64,000 bases of DNA from Metabacillus idriensis. Its GTDB lineage: Bacteria > Bacillota > Bacilli > Bacillales > Bacillaceae. This document shows positions 29,694-37,319 of this stretch, piece after piece. Where the stretch lies: contig NZ_WKKF01000001.1 in the NCBI RefSeq assembly GCF_009674765.1, forward strand, positions 62,001 to 126,000, in the 5' to 3' direction. Both the position numbers and the translations under genes were made by a program. How positions within the stretch are numbered: position 1 is the first letter of the stretch; the number at the start of each line of letters is the position of its first letter. Under the pieces are notes generated by a model that saw only the letters and a program-made list of their open reading frames with translations, searched no databases and had not been told where the DNA came from.

Positions 29694-29945
29694 CTAAGTC
29701 AGATACGCATACTCTGCATCTTCCAGCTCATGGCCTGTTTCTACTGCGTGATCGATATATCGAAGGAGTGAGTATAATTTCTTTTCGACTTCTCCGTAGT
29801 TATTTTCAAAATTATAAGCGTGCAGGAACTGCTCAATTCGTTTTGAGAGCAGATCATCTTTTGTGCGCACCATCAGAATCAGCAGGTTATCCCACTGTGA
29901 TCGGTGTGTATAATACAATGCTTTGTCGTAATCGACTGTCTCCAC
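29694..29945 (-). CDS. yhdB: Small conserved protein YhdB
   Basis: An 83-residue protein of unknown function; the core YDKALYYTHRSQWDNLLILMVRTKDDLLSKRIEQFLHAY corresponds to B. subtilis YhdB, and the position after yhdA is conserved. It is helical and soluble. Start choice: ATG at 29951 directly touches GGGAGGA (29952-29958), so the GTG two codons downstream, with six bases of spacing, is preferred. Confidence 0.78.
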   Translation of the reverse strand: METVDYDKALYYTHRSQWDNLLILMVRTKDDLLSKRIEQFLHAYNFENNYGEVEKKLYSLLRYIDHAVETGHELEDAEYAYLT

Positions 29946-30105
29946 AAACATTCCTCCCTTGAAGGAGATACGTTTATTTTGTGTGAAATGAGCGATGATT
30001 TTCTGTGTAAAAGTTGGAGGGCCTTTATTTATCGGCTTGGAAGTGTTTCCCCGGGATAATTGTTCTCTGATCGGCTCATAAACATCCTTGATAAGGAGAA
30101 GAATA

Positions 30106-30189
30106 ATGATTAATCACCTTATTGGGAAGTGGAAAGAATGGATTTTTTTCACGGTCAGGAAACGCTTACATCCATCCAATGGATTCTGA
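30106..30189 (+). CDS. Possible 27-codon leader peptide overlapping the DUF421 start
   Basis: An ATG at 30106 follows the strong site AAGGAG with 7-base spacing and opens a 27-codon frame (MINHLIGKWKEWIFFTVRKR..., TGA at 30187) that overlaps the start of the DUF421 gene in another frame. The main gene has only a weak GGAAAG site, so translation could be coupled. I recognise no family; it may also be coincidence. Confidence 0.35.
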   Translation: MINHLIGKWKEWIFFTVRKRLHPSNGF

Positions 30190-30842
30190 GAGCTGTGATT
30201 GCTTTTTTCTTTTTAGCTTTGTCTGCTAAAGTCATGGGTCAGAGATCGATTGCCCAGCTTAGGCTGCTTGATTTCGTGATTGCCCTTATCATTGGCAATA
30301 TCATGGCACATCCGCTTTCTGACGAAGGACTTGGTTTAAAAGGTTCAATGATCACGATGGCCGTTTTAATTAGTTTGTATTCAGCGGGCGTTTTAATCAG
30401 CCTGAAGTGGCATGCGTTTCGCATCTTTCTTGATCCGCCTGCTTTTCCTTTAATCACAAATGGCAAGATCTCTTACAGAGGCTTAAAAAAAGCAAGATTA
30501 ACCATTGAAGATTTGCTTTCTGAGCTTAGAAAGCAGCAAATTGAAGATCCTGAAAAGGTTGCAAAAGCCCTTTTCGAATCAGACGGCAGGATTTCCTGTT
30601 TTTTAAAAGCGGATCATCAAACGGTTACGAATCTTGATTTAAATTTAACTCCATCACCCTTTGATCTTCCTGCCACCATTATCAGAGAAGGCAGCATAAA
30701 TAAAAATGAACTTCTTCGTTTGGGAAAAAATGAAGAATGGCTGGTTTCTGAACTGAAAATTGTTCATCAGAAAAAAGTGAATGAAATTCTGCTCGGTACA
30801 CTTGATCAGCAAGGCAGCCTGAGGGTGTTTCTTTATTCATAA
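30138..30842 (+). CDS. DUF421-family membrane protein (YetF/YrbG-like)
   Basis: A 234-residue protein with three N-terminal membrane helices (about residues 13-30, 39-56, 64-84) and a cytoplasmic DUF421 domain. The conserved VMGQRSIAQLRLLDFVIALIIGNIMAHP (about 32-59) and the ITNGKISYRGLKKARLTIEDLLSELR segment (about 106-131) identify the family. DUF421 proteins have no established activity; several are sporulation or stress induced. ATG 30138 is preferred over GTG 30129. A small frame with a far better ribosome binding site overlaps its start. Confidence 0.82.
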   Translation: MDFFHGQETLTSIQWILRAVIAFFFLALSAKVMGQRSIAQLRLLDFVIALIIGNIMAHPLSDEGLGLKGSMITMAVLISLYSAGVLISLKWHAFRIFLDPPAFPLITNGKISYRGLKKARLTIEDLLSELRKQQIEDPEKVAKALFESDGRISCFLKADHQTVTNLDLNLTPSPFDLPATIIREGSINKNELLRLGKNEEWLVSELKIVHQKKVNEILLGTLDQQGSLRVFLYS

Positions 30843-30868
30843 GATCTCCTTAAAAATAGGTTTAATAA

Positions 30869-31063
30869 AGGCTGTTGCGCATAAATTATTTCCAATTATA
30901 AATGTTGTCCGTTCCTTTCCGCGGTCCGGCTGGGAGCCTCCTCGGCATGCCTGCGGTGTCTCCCATTTCCCTCTATTTTCCCGCAGGAGTCAAGTTTATC
31001 CGCCACAATCCACTTATTGTTTTAACATTTAGTCGAAAGCAACAATCATTACGAAATGAGCCT
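30869..31063. repeat. MITE-like intergenic element D (195 bp, no array)
   Basis: From AGGCTGTTGCGCATAAATT to AACAATCATTACGAAATGAGCCT, with GTTGTCCGTTCCTTTCCGC, GGCTGGGAGCCTCC, GCCTGCGGTGTCTCCC and AGGAGTCAAGTTTATCCGC in between. It is the most compact copy and serves as a model for the array-free element. Confidence 0.75.
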
Positions 31064-31091
31064 AAATAATAGACAAAATTTAGAAAAAACA

Positions 31092-31120
31092 TTGACATAC
31101 CCATAAAAATCCATTAGGTT
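31092..31120 (+). promoter_or_regulatory. Promoter of the AtuA/ABC/glycohydrolase locus
   Basis: TTGACA and TAGGTT with a 17-base spacer. The -10 box is poor, but TAATAT at 31127-31132 is a possible alternative with another spacing. Confidence 0.5.
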
Positions 31121-31129
31121 TTACTAATA

Positions 31130-31149
31130 ATATGTAACCGGTTACATAT
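31130..31149. promoter_or_regulatory. 20-bp perfect palindrome, LacI-family operator
   Basis: ATATGTAACCGGTTACATAT is fully self-complementary with the central CG typical of LacI-family operators. Its core TGTAACCGGTTACA also fits the cre consensus at all fixed positions. It lies just downstream of the promoter, so either the LacI-type regulator at 39443 or CcpA, or both, could bind. Confidence 0.8.
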
Positions 31150-31190
31150 ATTTGGTAGTGCATGAAAAAATTGATTTTAAGGGGGATGGC

Positions 31191-32546
31191 ATGAGCAAAG
31201 AAATCCGGATTTTGTCGCCATGCGGCATGCTTGGATACGGCTTTCCGATTGAGAGCTTCAAGAATGGCATGAAAAAGAAGCCTCATGCGATTGTTGTGGA
31301 TGCCGGTTCAACAGATGCAGGTCCTCATAAATTAGGGGCAGGTGTCGGCATCGTTTCGAAGAGGGCTGCCAAAAAAGATTTGGAGATCCTCATTTCCGCC
31401 GCTTTGGAGACTCACATTCCGCTTATCATCGGTTCGGCGGGAGGAGCAGGTGCAAAGCCTCATGTTGAATGGACGTTGGATATAATCGATGAAATCCTGT
31501 CGAATAGGAAAGCGAAGCCTAAAGTTGGGGTCATTTGGGCAGATTTTGATAACGCGTACATCAGTCAGGCTTTAAATGAGGGAAGAATCGGGAAAATGAG
31601 TCCGAATGTTCCGGATTTAACACCTCATTCTTTAGCTGAAACTCATTCAATTGTCGCCCAGATGGGACATGAACCGATTTTAGAAGCTCTTCATCAGAAG
31701 TGTGATCTTGTCGTCTGCGGAAGAGCGTTTGATCCATCTCCTTTTGCTGCTGTTGGTATTTTTAACGGTATGGATGCTGGTCTTTCCTATCATTTAGGAA
31801 AAATATTGGAGTGCGGCGCTTTATGCGCAGAGCCTGGAACGACGAAGGATTGTATTCTCGGTACGATTAAAGAGAGCTCATTTACTGTTCAGGCTTTAAA
31901 TCCAATCCGAAAATGCAGTACAACAAGCGTGGCAGCTCATACCTTTTATGAAAAAGATCACCCCTATATACTCCATGGACCTGGATTTTTACTGGACTTA
32001 TCTCAGTGTAAATTTAAAGACGCAGGAGAGGGCTCAGTTGAAGTATCAGGCAGCAAATATGTTCTTACAAAAGATTATCATGTGAAGCTTGAAGGTGCGA
32101 GAGTGAAAGCATACAGAACATTTGTCCTTGCAGGTATTCGCGATCCGATTTTGATTAAAAATATCGAAAAAATTGAAGCTGCTGTAAAAGAAGAAGTAAC
32201 CGGTCATTACAAAGATATCCCTGAACATTCTTATCAAATCAACTTCTACCATTATGGCAAAAATGCCGTTTTGGGAGAGAATGAGAGTGAACCCTTTTCA
32301 GGCCACGAAATAGGTCTTGTATTTGAGGTTGTCGCAGACACGCAAGAAGCTGCAAGCAGCATTTGTGCAACGCTGCGCTCCACATTTTTGCATTACGGCT
32401 ATGAGGGAAGAAAGTCCACAGCTGGAAATCTGGCCTTTCCTTTTGCTCCGAGCGATATTGAGTTTGGTCCTGTTTATGAATTTTCAATCTATCATCTTAT
32501 GAAACTGAAAAAAAGCGAGATGCCGTTTCAGCTGGAGGTTCTATGA
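31191..32546 (+). CDS. AtuA-like protein (DUF1446 / acyclic terpene utilisation family)
   Basis: A 451-residue cytoplasmic protein of the AtuA family (PF07287), named after a gene needed for acyclic terpene catabolism in Pseudomonas but without a known reaction. Conserved blocks are MLGYGFPIESF (residues 11-21), VVDAGSTDAGPHKLG near 35, IIGSAGGAGAKPHVEWTLDII near 83 and VVCGRAFDPSPFAAVGI near 178. The ATG at 31191 follows AAGGGGGA; upstream starts lack a site. It is the first gene after the operator and overlaps the DUF4387 gene by four bases. These two families regularly occur together or fused, so they probably form one enzyme. Confidence 0.85.
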   Translation: MSKEIRILSPCGMLGYGFPIESFKNGMKKKPHAIVVDAGSTDAGPHKLGAGVGIVSKRAAKKDLEILISAALETHIPLIIGSAGGAGAKPHVEWTLDIIDEILSNRKAKPKVGVIWADFDNAYISQALNEGRIGKMSPNVPDLTPHSLAETHSIVAQMGHEPILEALHQKCDLVVCGRAFDPSPFAAVGIFNGMDAGLSYHLGKILECGALCAEPGTTKDCILGTIKESSFTVQALNPIRKCSTTSVAAHTFYEKDHPYILHGPGFLLDLSQCKFKDAGEGSVEVSGSKYVLTKDYHVKLEGARVKAYRTFVLAGIRDPILIKNIEKIEAAVKEEVTGHYKDIPEHSYQINFYHYGKNAVLGENESEPFSGHEIGLVFEVVADTQEAASSICATLRSTFLHYGYEGRKSTAGNLAFPFAPSDIEFGPVYEFSIYHLMKLKKSEMPFQLEVL

Positions 32547-32854
32547 CAACATTAGGAGAATACTCAAAGGTGCTCAGAAGCAAAAACTCCGGACCATTTG
32601 AAATTACCCTGGATGTTTTATTCAGCAAAAGTGAAGATTATTTTCATGTAAAGCATTCAAACAAAATCACGGAGGCCGCTATTTGCATGCTCTATCGTCT
32701 CAAAGAAGAGCAGCTGAAGCATATCGTATTTTTTGATCAGGCGCTGGGATTTAAAATTACCTTTTATAGAAGCCATTCGTCTGGATCTGTATTCGACCGG
32801 GATGTGTATGGCGCGCAGCAGCATGCCCCTTTAATGAACCTTGAAATAGATTAG
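32543..32854 (+). CDS. DUF4387 protein, probable small partner of the AtuA-like protein
   Basis: A 103-residue protein matching the DUF4387 (PF14330) pattern: LRSKNSGPFEITLDVLF (residues 12-28), then ICMLYRLKEEQLKHIVFFDQALGFKITFYR and the end SGSVFDRDVYGAQQHAPLMNLEI. The ATGA overlap with the preceding stop indicates translational coupling and a stoichiometric complex with the AtuA-like protein. No activity has been assigned to this family to my knowledge. Confidence 0.82.
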   Translation: MTTLGEYSKVLRSKNSGPFEITLDVLFSKSEDYFHVKHSNKITEAAICMLYRLKEEQLKHIVFFDQALGFKITFYRSHSSGSVFDRDVYGAQQHAPLMNLEID

Positions 32855-32865
32855 GAGATTTGTTT

Positions 32866-33768
32866 ATGAATAAAATAGCGGTCATTGGCAGTTTAAATAT
32901 CGACCTGGTCGCCGTAACAGATATCTCTCCAAAAATGGGAGAAACCGTTATGGGCAAGGAGTTTAACATTTTCCCCGGCGGAAAAGGCTCAAATCAGGCA
33001 ACTGCAGCTGCAAGGTTAGGCGGCTCAGTCAACCTGTTTGGAACAGTGGGAGACGATCAGCACGGAAATTTTCTTCTGGATCGATTATCAATTAATGATG
33101 TAGGTATTTCAAACATTCAGAAGCAATCCGAAGCGTCAACAGGCTGTGCAATGATTGAAATCTGCGATGCACAAAACAGAATTATCGTTGTTCCAGGTGC
33201 AAATTCAAAAACGGATGAAGGTTATTTGCAGGGAAAGATAAATAATCTCTTAGAAGCAGAAGTTATCTTAATTTCAATGGAGATTCCGATGGACGCAATT
33301 GAATACATCGTTAAAGAGCTTGCCAAGTACGGAAAAAAGATCATTCTCAATCCTGCCCCGGCAGTGCCTTTATCTGAAGAGGTAATCACCCATTGCACCT
33401 ACTTACTGCCAAATGAACATGAAGCAGAAATTATTTTTAACGGCAAGTATGAAGAAGCAGAGGCTTTAAAAAAGCACGCTAATAAACTCCTGATAACAAA
33501 AGGAGAACAAGGCATCACCTACTTTACCGGTCAGGAAATAGAAACCGTTCCGGCCATCAAAGTCAATCCAGTTGACTCAACAGGTGCAGGAGATACGTTT
33601 GCAGGCGCATTTTCTTTCGCCATTTCACAAAGAAAGCCGCTTAAAGAATGCATTCAATTTGCAGCAATTGCTGCAGGCTTGAGCGTTGAAAAGAGAGGGG
33701 CTCAGAGCGGGATGCCGACTGCAGCAGAGGTGCAGGAATATTGCAGCAGGGTTTCTAGTGATGATTAA
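32866..33768 (+). CDS. PfkB-family sugar kinase, ribokinase-like
   Basis: A 300-residue kinase. The N-terminal NIDLVAVTDISPKMGETVMG and PGGKGSNQATAAARLGG motifs (about residues 11-55) are those of ribokinase, as are NPAPAVPL near 163 and the ATP/anion-hole motif DSTGAGDTFAGAFSFAI near 237-253 with catalytic Asp near 243. It phosphorylates ribose or a related pentose or nucleoside. ATG 32866 follows AGGAGA at 7 bases; TTG 32860 is too close. Within this locus it would trap a sugar released by the ADP-ribosylglycohydrolase-family enzymes, as in the E. coli yegU-yegV pairing. Confidence 0.88.
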   Translation: MNKIAVIGSLNIDLVAVTDISPKMGETVMGKEFNIFPGGKGSNQATAAARLGGSVNLFGTVGDDQHGNFLLDRLSINDVGISNIQKQSEASTGCAMIEICDAQNRIIVVPGANSKTDEGYLQGKINNLLEAEVILISMEIPMDAIEYIVKELAKYGKKIILNPAPAVPLSEEVITHCTYLLPNEHEAEIIFNGKYEEAEALKKHANKLLITKGEQGITYFTGQEIETVPAIKVNPVDSTGAGDTFAGAFSFAISQRKPLKECIQFAAIAAGLSVEKRGAQSGMPTAAEVQEYCSRVSSDD

Positions 33769-34660
33769 GCAAAAATTAGGGCTCATGCGCAAAGACTGGG
33801 TTCTATACATCATGATTTTCCCTGCTCTCCTGTACTTTGCCGTTTTCCATATTGTGCCCTTGATCGGCATGAAGCTTGCCTTTCAGGACTACAGGATTAT
33901 TGGAGACAATGTGTGGGTCGGCATGAAGCATTTTCATGTCCTGTTTGATTCACCGGCGTTTTTTTCTGTTCTGAAAAATACAATCATCATCAGCACGATG
34001 AAAATCATTTTTGTTTTTCCGATTCCGATTATTCTATCTCTTCTCATCAATGAAGTCAGAAATATGCCTTACAGGAAATATGTTCAGTCGATCGTTTATT
34101 TGCCCCATTTTCTGTCATGGGTCGTTATTGCCGGTGTCTGGATCAGTCTGCTGAGTCCTGTAGACGGCGGAGTGAACGTGATCCGGAATTTCTTTCAGAT
34201 GCCGTCGCTTGACTACATGACAAGTAAGGATCAAATCCGCTGGGTGCTTGTTTTTTCTGAAATGTGGAGAAGCGCAGGCTGGGATTCGATTATCTATTTA
34301 GCGGCAATTATGAAAATCAGTCCTTCTCTTTATGAAGCAGCAAGGATGGACGGAGCATCAAGTCTTCAGCAAATGAGGTATATTACCCTGCCTGAAATGA
34401 GCAATACGATTATAACGGTATTTATTCTGAATTTAGGCTTCTTTATGAATGCAGGCTTTGATCAGGTGATTAACTTTATGAATGATTCCGTCATCAGCGT
34501 TGTTGATATTCTGGATACATATGTATACAGAATTGGAATTCTGAACGGTCAGTATGCCTACGCTACAGCTGCGAGTCTATTTAAAGGAGCGATCGGGGTC
34601 GTTCTTATATTCGGCACTCATTTCCTTGCGAAACGGCTGACCGGGAAAGGGGTCTGGTGA
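33761..34660 (+). CDS. ABC sugar transporter permease, LplB/YtcP class
   Basis: A 299-residue inner-membrane subunit of a CUT1-type ABC importer (PF00528). Six membrane helices are apparent; the EAA loop for the ATPase is YEAARMDGASSLQQMRYITLP near residue 190-210. It starts at ATG 33761, overlapping the kinase stop by eight bases; the frame continues further upstream without a site. Closest relatives I recognise are the LplB-type permeases for complex sugars. Confidence 0.88.
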   Translation: MIKQKLGLMRKDWVLYIMIFPALLYFAVFHIVPLIGMKLAFQDYRIIGDNVWVGMKHFHVLFDSPAFFSVLKNTIIISTMKIIFVFPIPIILSLLINEVRNMPYRKYVQSIVYLPHFLSWVVIAGVWISLLSPVDGGVNVIRNFFQMPSLDYMTSKDQIRWVLVFSEMWRSAGWDSIIYLAAIMKISPSLYEAARMDGASSLQQMRYITLPEMSNTIITVFILNLGFFMNAGFDQVINFMNDSVISVVDILDTYVYRIGILNGQYAYATAASLFKGAIGVVLIFGTHFLAKRLTGKGVW

Positions 34661-34668
34661 GGGATTCT

Positions 34669-35547
34669 ATGAAAAAATTTAAACTGTCCAAAATCCTGCT
34701 TTACTCAAGTCTATTTTTAATCACCCTTACAATGATTATTCCGATTGTGAATCTGCTTGCCTTGTCCCTCACAGCGCCAGAAAATGCTCATAAAATGACG
34801 GGGCTGTCGCTGATTCCGAAAGGGTTTTCGCTGATCAATTATCAAATTCTGCTTTCAAATCCGCTTATTGTAAAAAGTTTGTTCAATTCTATTTTTATCA
34901 CCGTGGCGGGAACTTTGCTGAATCTGCTTCTTACTGCACTCGCCGCCTATGTTTTAACAAGAAAAAGACTTGTCGGCAGAAAGTTTTTTATGGTAATCCT
35001 GATTTTGATCATGGTGTTTGAGCCTGGACTGATACCTGAATATTTAGTGGTAAAGGATCTTGGTCTGCTTGATTCCTATTTATCTCTTATTCTCTATAAA
35101 GCCATCAATGTCTATTACTTGTTTATTATGATGCGATTTTTTGAAGATGTACCTGAAAGTATTCTTGAAGCAGCAAGAATCGACGGTGCAGGTCACTTGA
35201 ATATTTTTTTCAGAATTATGCTGCCGCTGTCAAAGCCTGCACTTGCAACACTTGGTTTATTTTACGCCGTCTTTCATTGGAACGAATTTTTCCGGGCGTC
35301 CATTTATTTGACAGACCCGGGAAAATGGCCTCTGCAGCTCGTGCTCAGACAATTCGTAGTTGAACGGGATAATGCCTCACTGGTCGGAGTACAAACACTT
35401 TTAGAGTACAAAAGTGTGGCCAATCTTGATTTTGGATCTCTTCAGGCAGGCACGATTATGCTTGCCATCGTTCCCCTTTTAATTATGTATCCCTTCATTC
35501 TGAAGTTTTATGCAAAGGGTGCATTAGAGGGCGGAGTAAAGGATTAA
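34669..35547 (+). CDS. ABC sugar transporter permease, LplC class
   Basis: A 292-residue partner permease with six helices and the EAA loop ILEAARIDGAGHLNIFFRIMLPLSKPA near residues 170-196. The ATG at 34669 has GTGAGGGA at 4-5 bases; an in-frame GTG at 34657 overlaps the previous stop (GTGA) and is the alternative. Together with the preceding gene and the lipoprotein it forms an importer that lacks its own ATPase, so a shared MsmX-type ATPase encoded elsewhere is probably used. Confidence 0.88.
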   Translation: MKKFKLSKILLYSSLFLITLTMIIPIVNLLALSLTAPENAHKMTGLSLIPKGFSLINYQILLSNPLIVKSLFNSIFITVAGTLLNLLLTALAAYVLTRKRLVGRKFFMVILILIMVFEPGLIPEYLVVKDLGLLDSYLSLILYKAINVYYLFIMMRFFEDVPESILEAARIDGAGHLNIFFRIMLPLSKPALATLGLFYAVFHWNEFFRASIYLTDPGKWPLQLVLRQFVVERDNASLVGVQTLLEYKSVANLDFGSLQAGTIMLAIVPLLIMYPFILKFYAKGALEGGVKD

Positions 35548-35577
35548 GGCAAATTCATTATAAAAAGGAGAATGGCA

Positions 35578-37035
35578 ATGAAGAAACTTATGCTGATTAT
35601 GCTTGCAAGTCTATTTGCATTTGCTGCAGGCTGCTCGGAAAAAACGGAAACGTCAGAGAAAAATGAGGATGGCTCTACAACGATCCGCATTGTGATGAAG
35701 GATGAAAACCCATCGAATCCTGCTTCAGTTGCTTATTTTGAAGCGCTTGAAAAGGGGCTGAAGAATGATGAGAAGCTGAATGTGAAATTTGAGCTTGTTG
35801 AAATGCCTCAGGGAAATTATGCTGAAAAATTGAATTTGCTGCTTCTGAGCGGCGATATTCCCGACATGATTTATTTTCAGGGAGGAGACCAGCAAATTGC
35901 AGATCAGGATTTGCTTGAAGATTTAACGCCTCATCTTGAAAAATCGAAGTATTTAAAGGACAGTCTTGAACCGTGGAACAAAAAGAGGCTTGAAAATTAT
36001 CCGTACTTATTGTGGGTGAAGCCTCTTTCTCAGAAAACACCAGTAATCAGAGGCGACTGGTTTGAAAAAATGGAAACATCAAAAGCACTGGTTGCTGATC
36101 CGACAATTGATAATTACTACAATTTCTTTAAAGAATTAAAAACGAATCCTCCGGGCGGAGAGGGAAAACCTGCTTATGCTTTTACGGCAGCAGGAGATCT
36201 TGAAGAGCTGAATGCTATTTTCAATATGTCGTTTGGCATTACTTCATCATGGTTAAACAGCGGCGGCAAATATGAGTACTATAAAATATCGAATCAGGAA
36301 AAAGAGAAGCTTGCATTCTATCAAAAATTATACAAAGAAGGTCTTCTTGACCCAGGCTATATCACGAAAGAATGGGATACAAAGGAAAAAGCTTTTTATG
36401 ACGGAGAAGCAGGCGTGATTGTCGGTACAGCCGGCAAAGTCATTGATATTTACAATGGGAAAATGATGCAGACAAATGGTGAAAACACAGGAGTCAAGGT
36501 CCTGCCGCCTGCTAAAGGAGAAGGACAGGGATTTGGCGCAACAGATGTTACAAAAGAAGCAAGAGGGGTAGCCATTTCCTCGCAATCAGATAAAAAGAAG
36601 CTCGCTTTTAAAATCCTTGATTACCTGGCAAGCCCAAAAGGACAGATGATTGACCGCCTTGGTTTTGAAGGGGAGCACTATAAAGTAGAAGACGGAAAGA
36701 TCGATCTTACAAACACGTACTATGAGCAATGGTTTGCGAGATTCTGGGAGCCATCTGAGTTTAAACCTGAAATGCCCCTTGAAAAGCCGCTTCTCGGAGG
36801 AGCTGCAGAAGAATCTTTGAAAATGGTCAATGAATTCTACCAGGAAGATAACCTCTTTATTTTGCCTGAAGAGTATATTGCCAATTGGGATGCAATGGAG
36901 AACCTGTATAAAGAATATGCAACAGATATCATTACAGGAAAGCGCCCGCTTGAGGATTTTGATGCATTCGTGAAAGAATGGAATGCTGCAGGCGGAAAAG
37001 AGATTACAGAATACGCAAACAAGCAATTGAAATAG
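35578..37035 (+). CDS. Extracellular solute-binding lipoprotein of the ABC importer
   Basis: A 485-residue lipoprotein. The signal is MKKLMLIMLASLFAFAAGC with the lipobox FAAGC, so Cys19 is lipidated, and a charged linker (SEKTETSEKNEDG) follows. The family is that of LplA-type binding proteins (cluster with large CUT1 substrates): DMIYFQGGDQQIADQDLLEDLTPHL near 100 and GVIVGTAGKVIDIYNG near 280. The ATG at 35578, not 35572, has correct spacing to AAAGGAG. Substrate unknown; the neighbours favour a glycosylated or ribosylated compound. Confidence 0.9.
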   Translation: MKKLMLIMLASLFAFAAGCSEKTETSEKNEDGSTTIRIVMKDENPSNPASVAYFEALEKGLKNDEKLNVKFELVEMPQGNYAEKLNLLLLSGDIPDMIYFQGGDQQIADQDLLEDLTPHLEKSKYLKDSLEPWNKKRLENYPYLLWVKPLSQKTPVIRGDWFEKMETSKALVADPTIDNYYNFFKELKTNPPGGEGKPAYAFTAAGDLEELNAIFNMSFGITSSWLNSGGKYEYYKISNQEKEKLAFYQKLYKEGLLDPGYITKEWDTKEKAFYDGEAGVIVGTAGKVIDIYNGKMMQTNGENTGVKVLPPAKGEGQGFGATDVTKEARGVAISSQSDKKKLAFKILDYLASPKGQMIDRLGFEGEHYKVEDGKIDLTNTYYEQWFARFWEPSEFKPEMPLEKPLLGGAAEESLKMVNEFYQEDNLFILPEEYIANWDAMENLYKEYATDIITGKRPLEDFDAFVKEWNAAGGKEITEYANKQLK

Positions 37036-37040
37036 ATAAA

Positions 37041-37075
37041 AGAGAGAGATTCTGAATTCGGGATCTCTCTTTGTT
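37041..37075 (+). terminator. Weak terminator after the binding-lipoprotein gene
   Basis: AGAGAGAT pairs with ATCTCTCT across a 12-base loop, followed only by TTGTTT. Read-through into the glycohydrolase genes is possible. Confidence 0.55.
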
Positions 37076-37104
37076 TAAACAGAGAAGGATATCGTTTCCG
37101 CATT

Positions 37105-37225
37105 AATGTCCAGCTCCATCGCCCAACTCCTCGGCCAGAACGTCTCAGCCAGCAAAGGCAAAAAGCGCCTTCACTGTCTGAGACTTATCTGTCTGTCGGA
37201 GCTAAACGGCCGATTCCGCTTTTCT
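37105..37225. repeat. Dispersed intergenic repeat, second family, copy 2
   Basis: Shares CTCGGCCAGAA, GACTTATCTGTCTGTCGG, GCTAAACGGCC and the end CCGCTTTTCTA with the copy at 17313-17452. It separates the ABC importer genes from the glycohydrolase part of the locus. Confidence 0.55.
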
Positions 37226-37319
37226 AATAAAAAGATAGAATGATAGCCTGTCCCCCCACGTAAGTTAGAAAGAACAGCAGGAATTGCAGCGAAACTGAAA
37301 TGGGAGAGGGGAATGGCGG

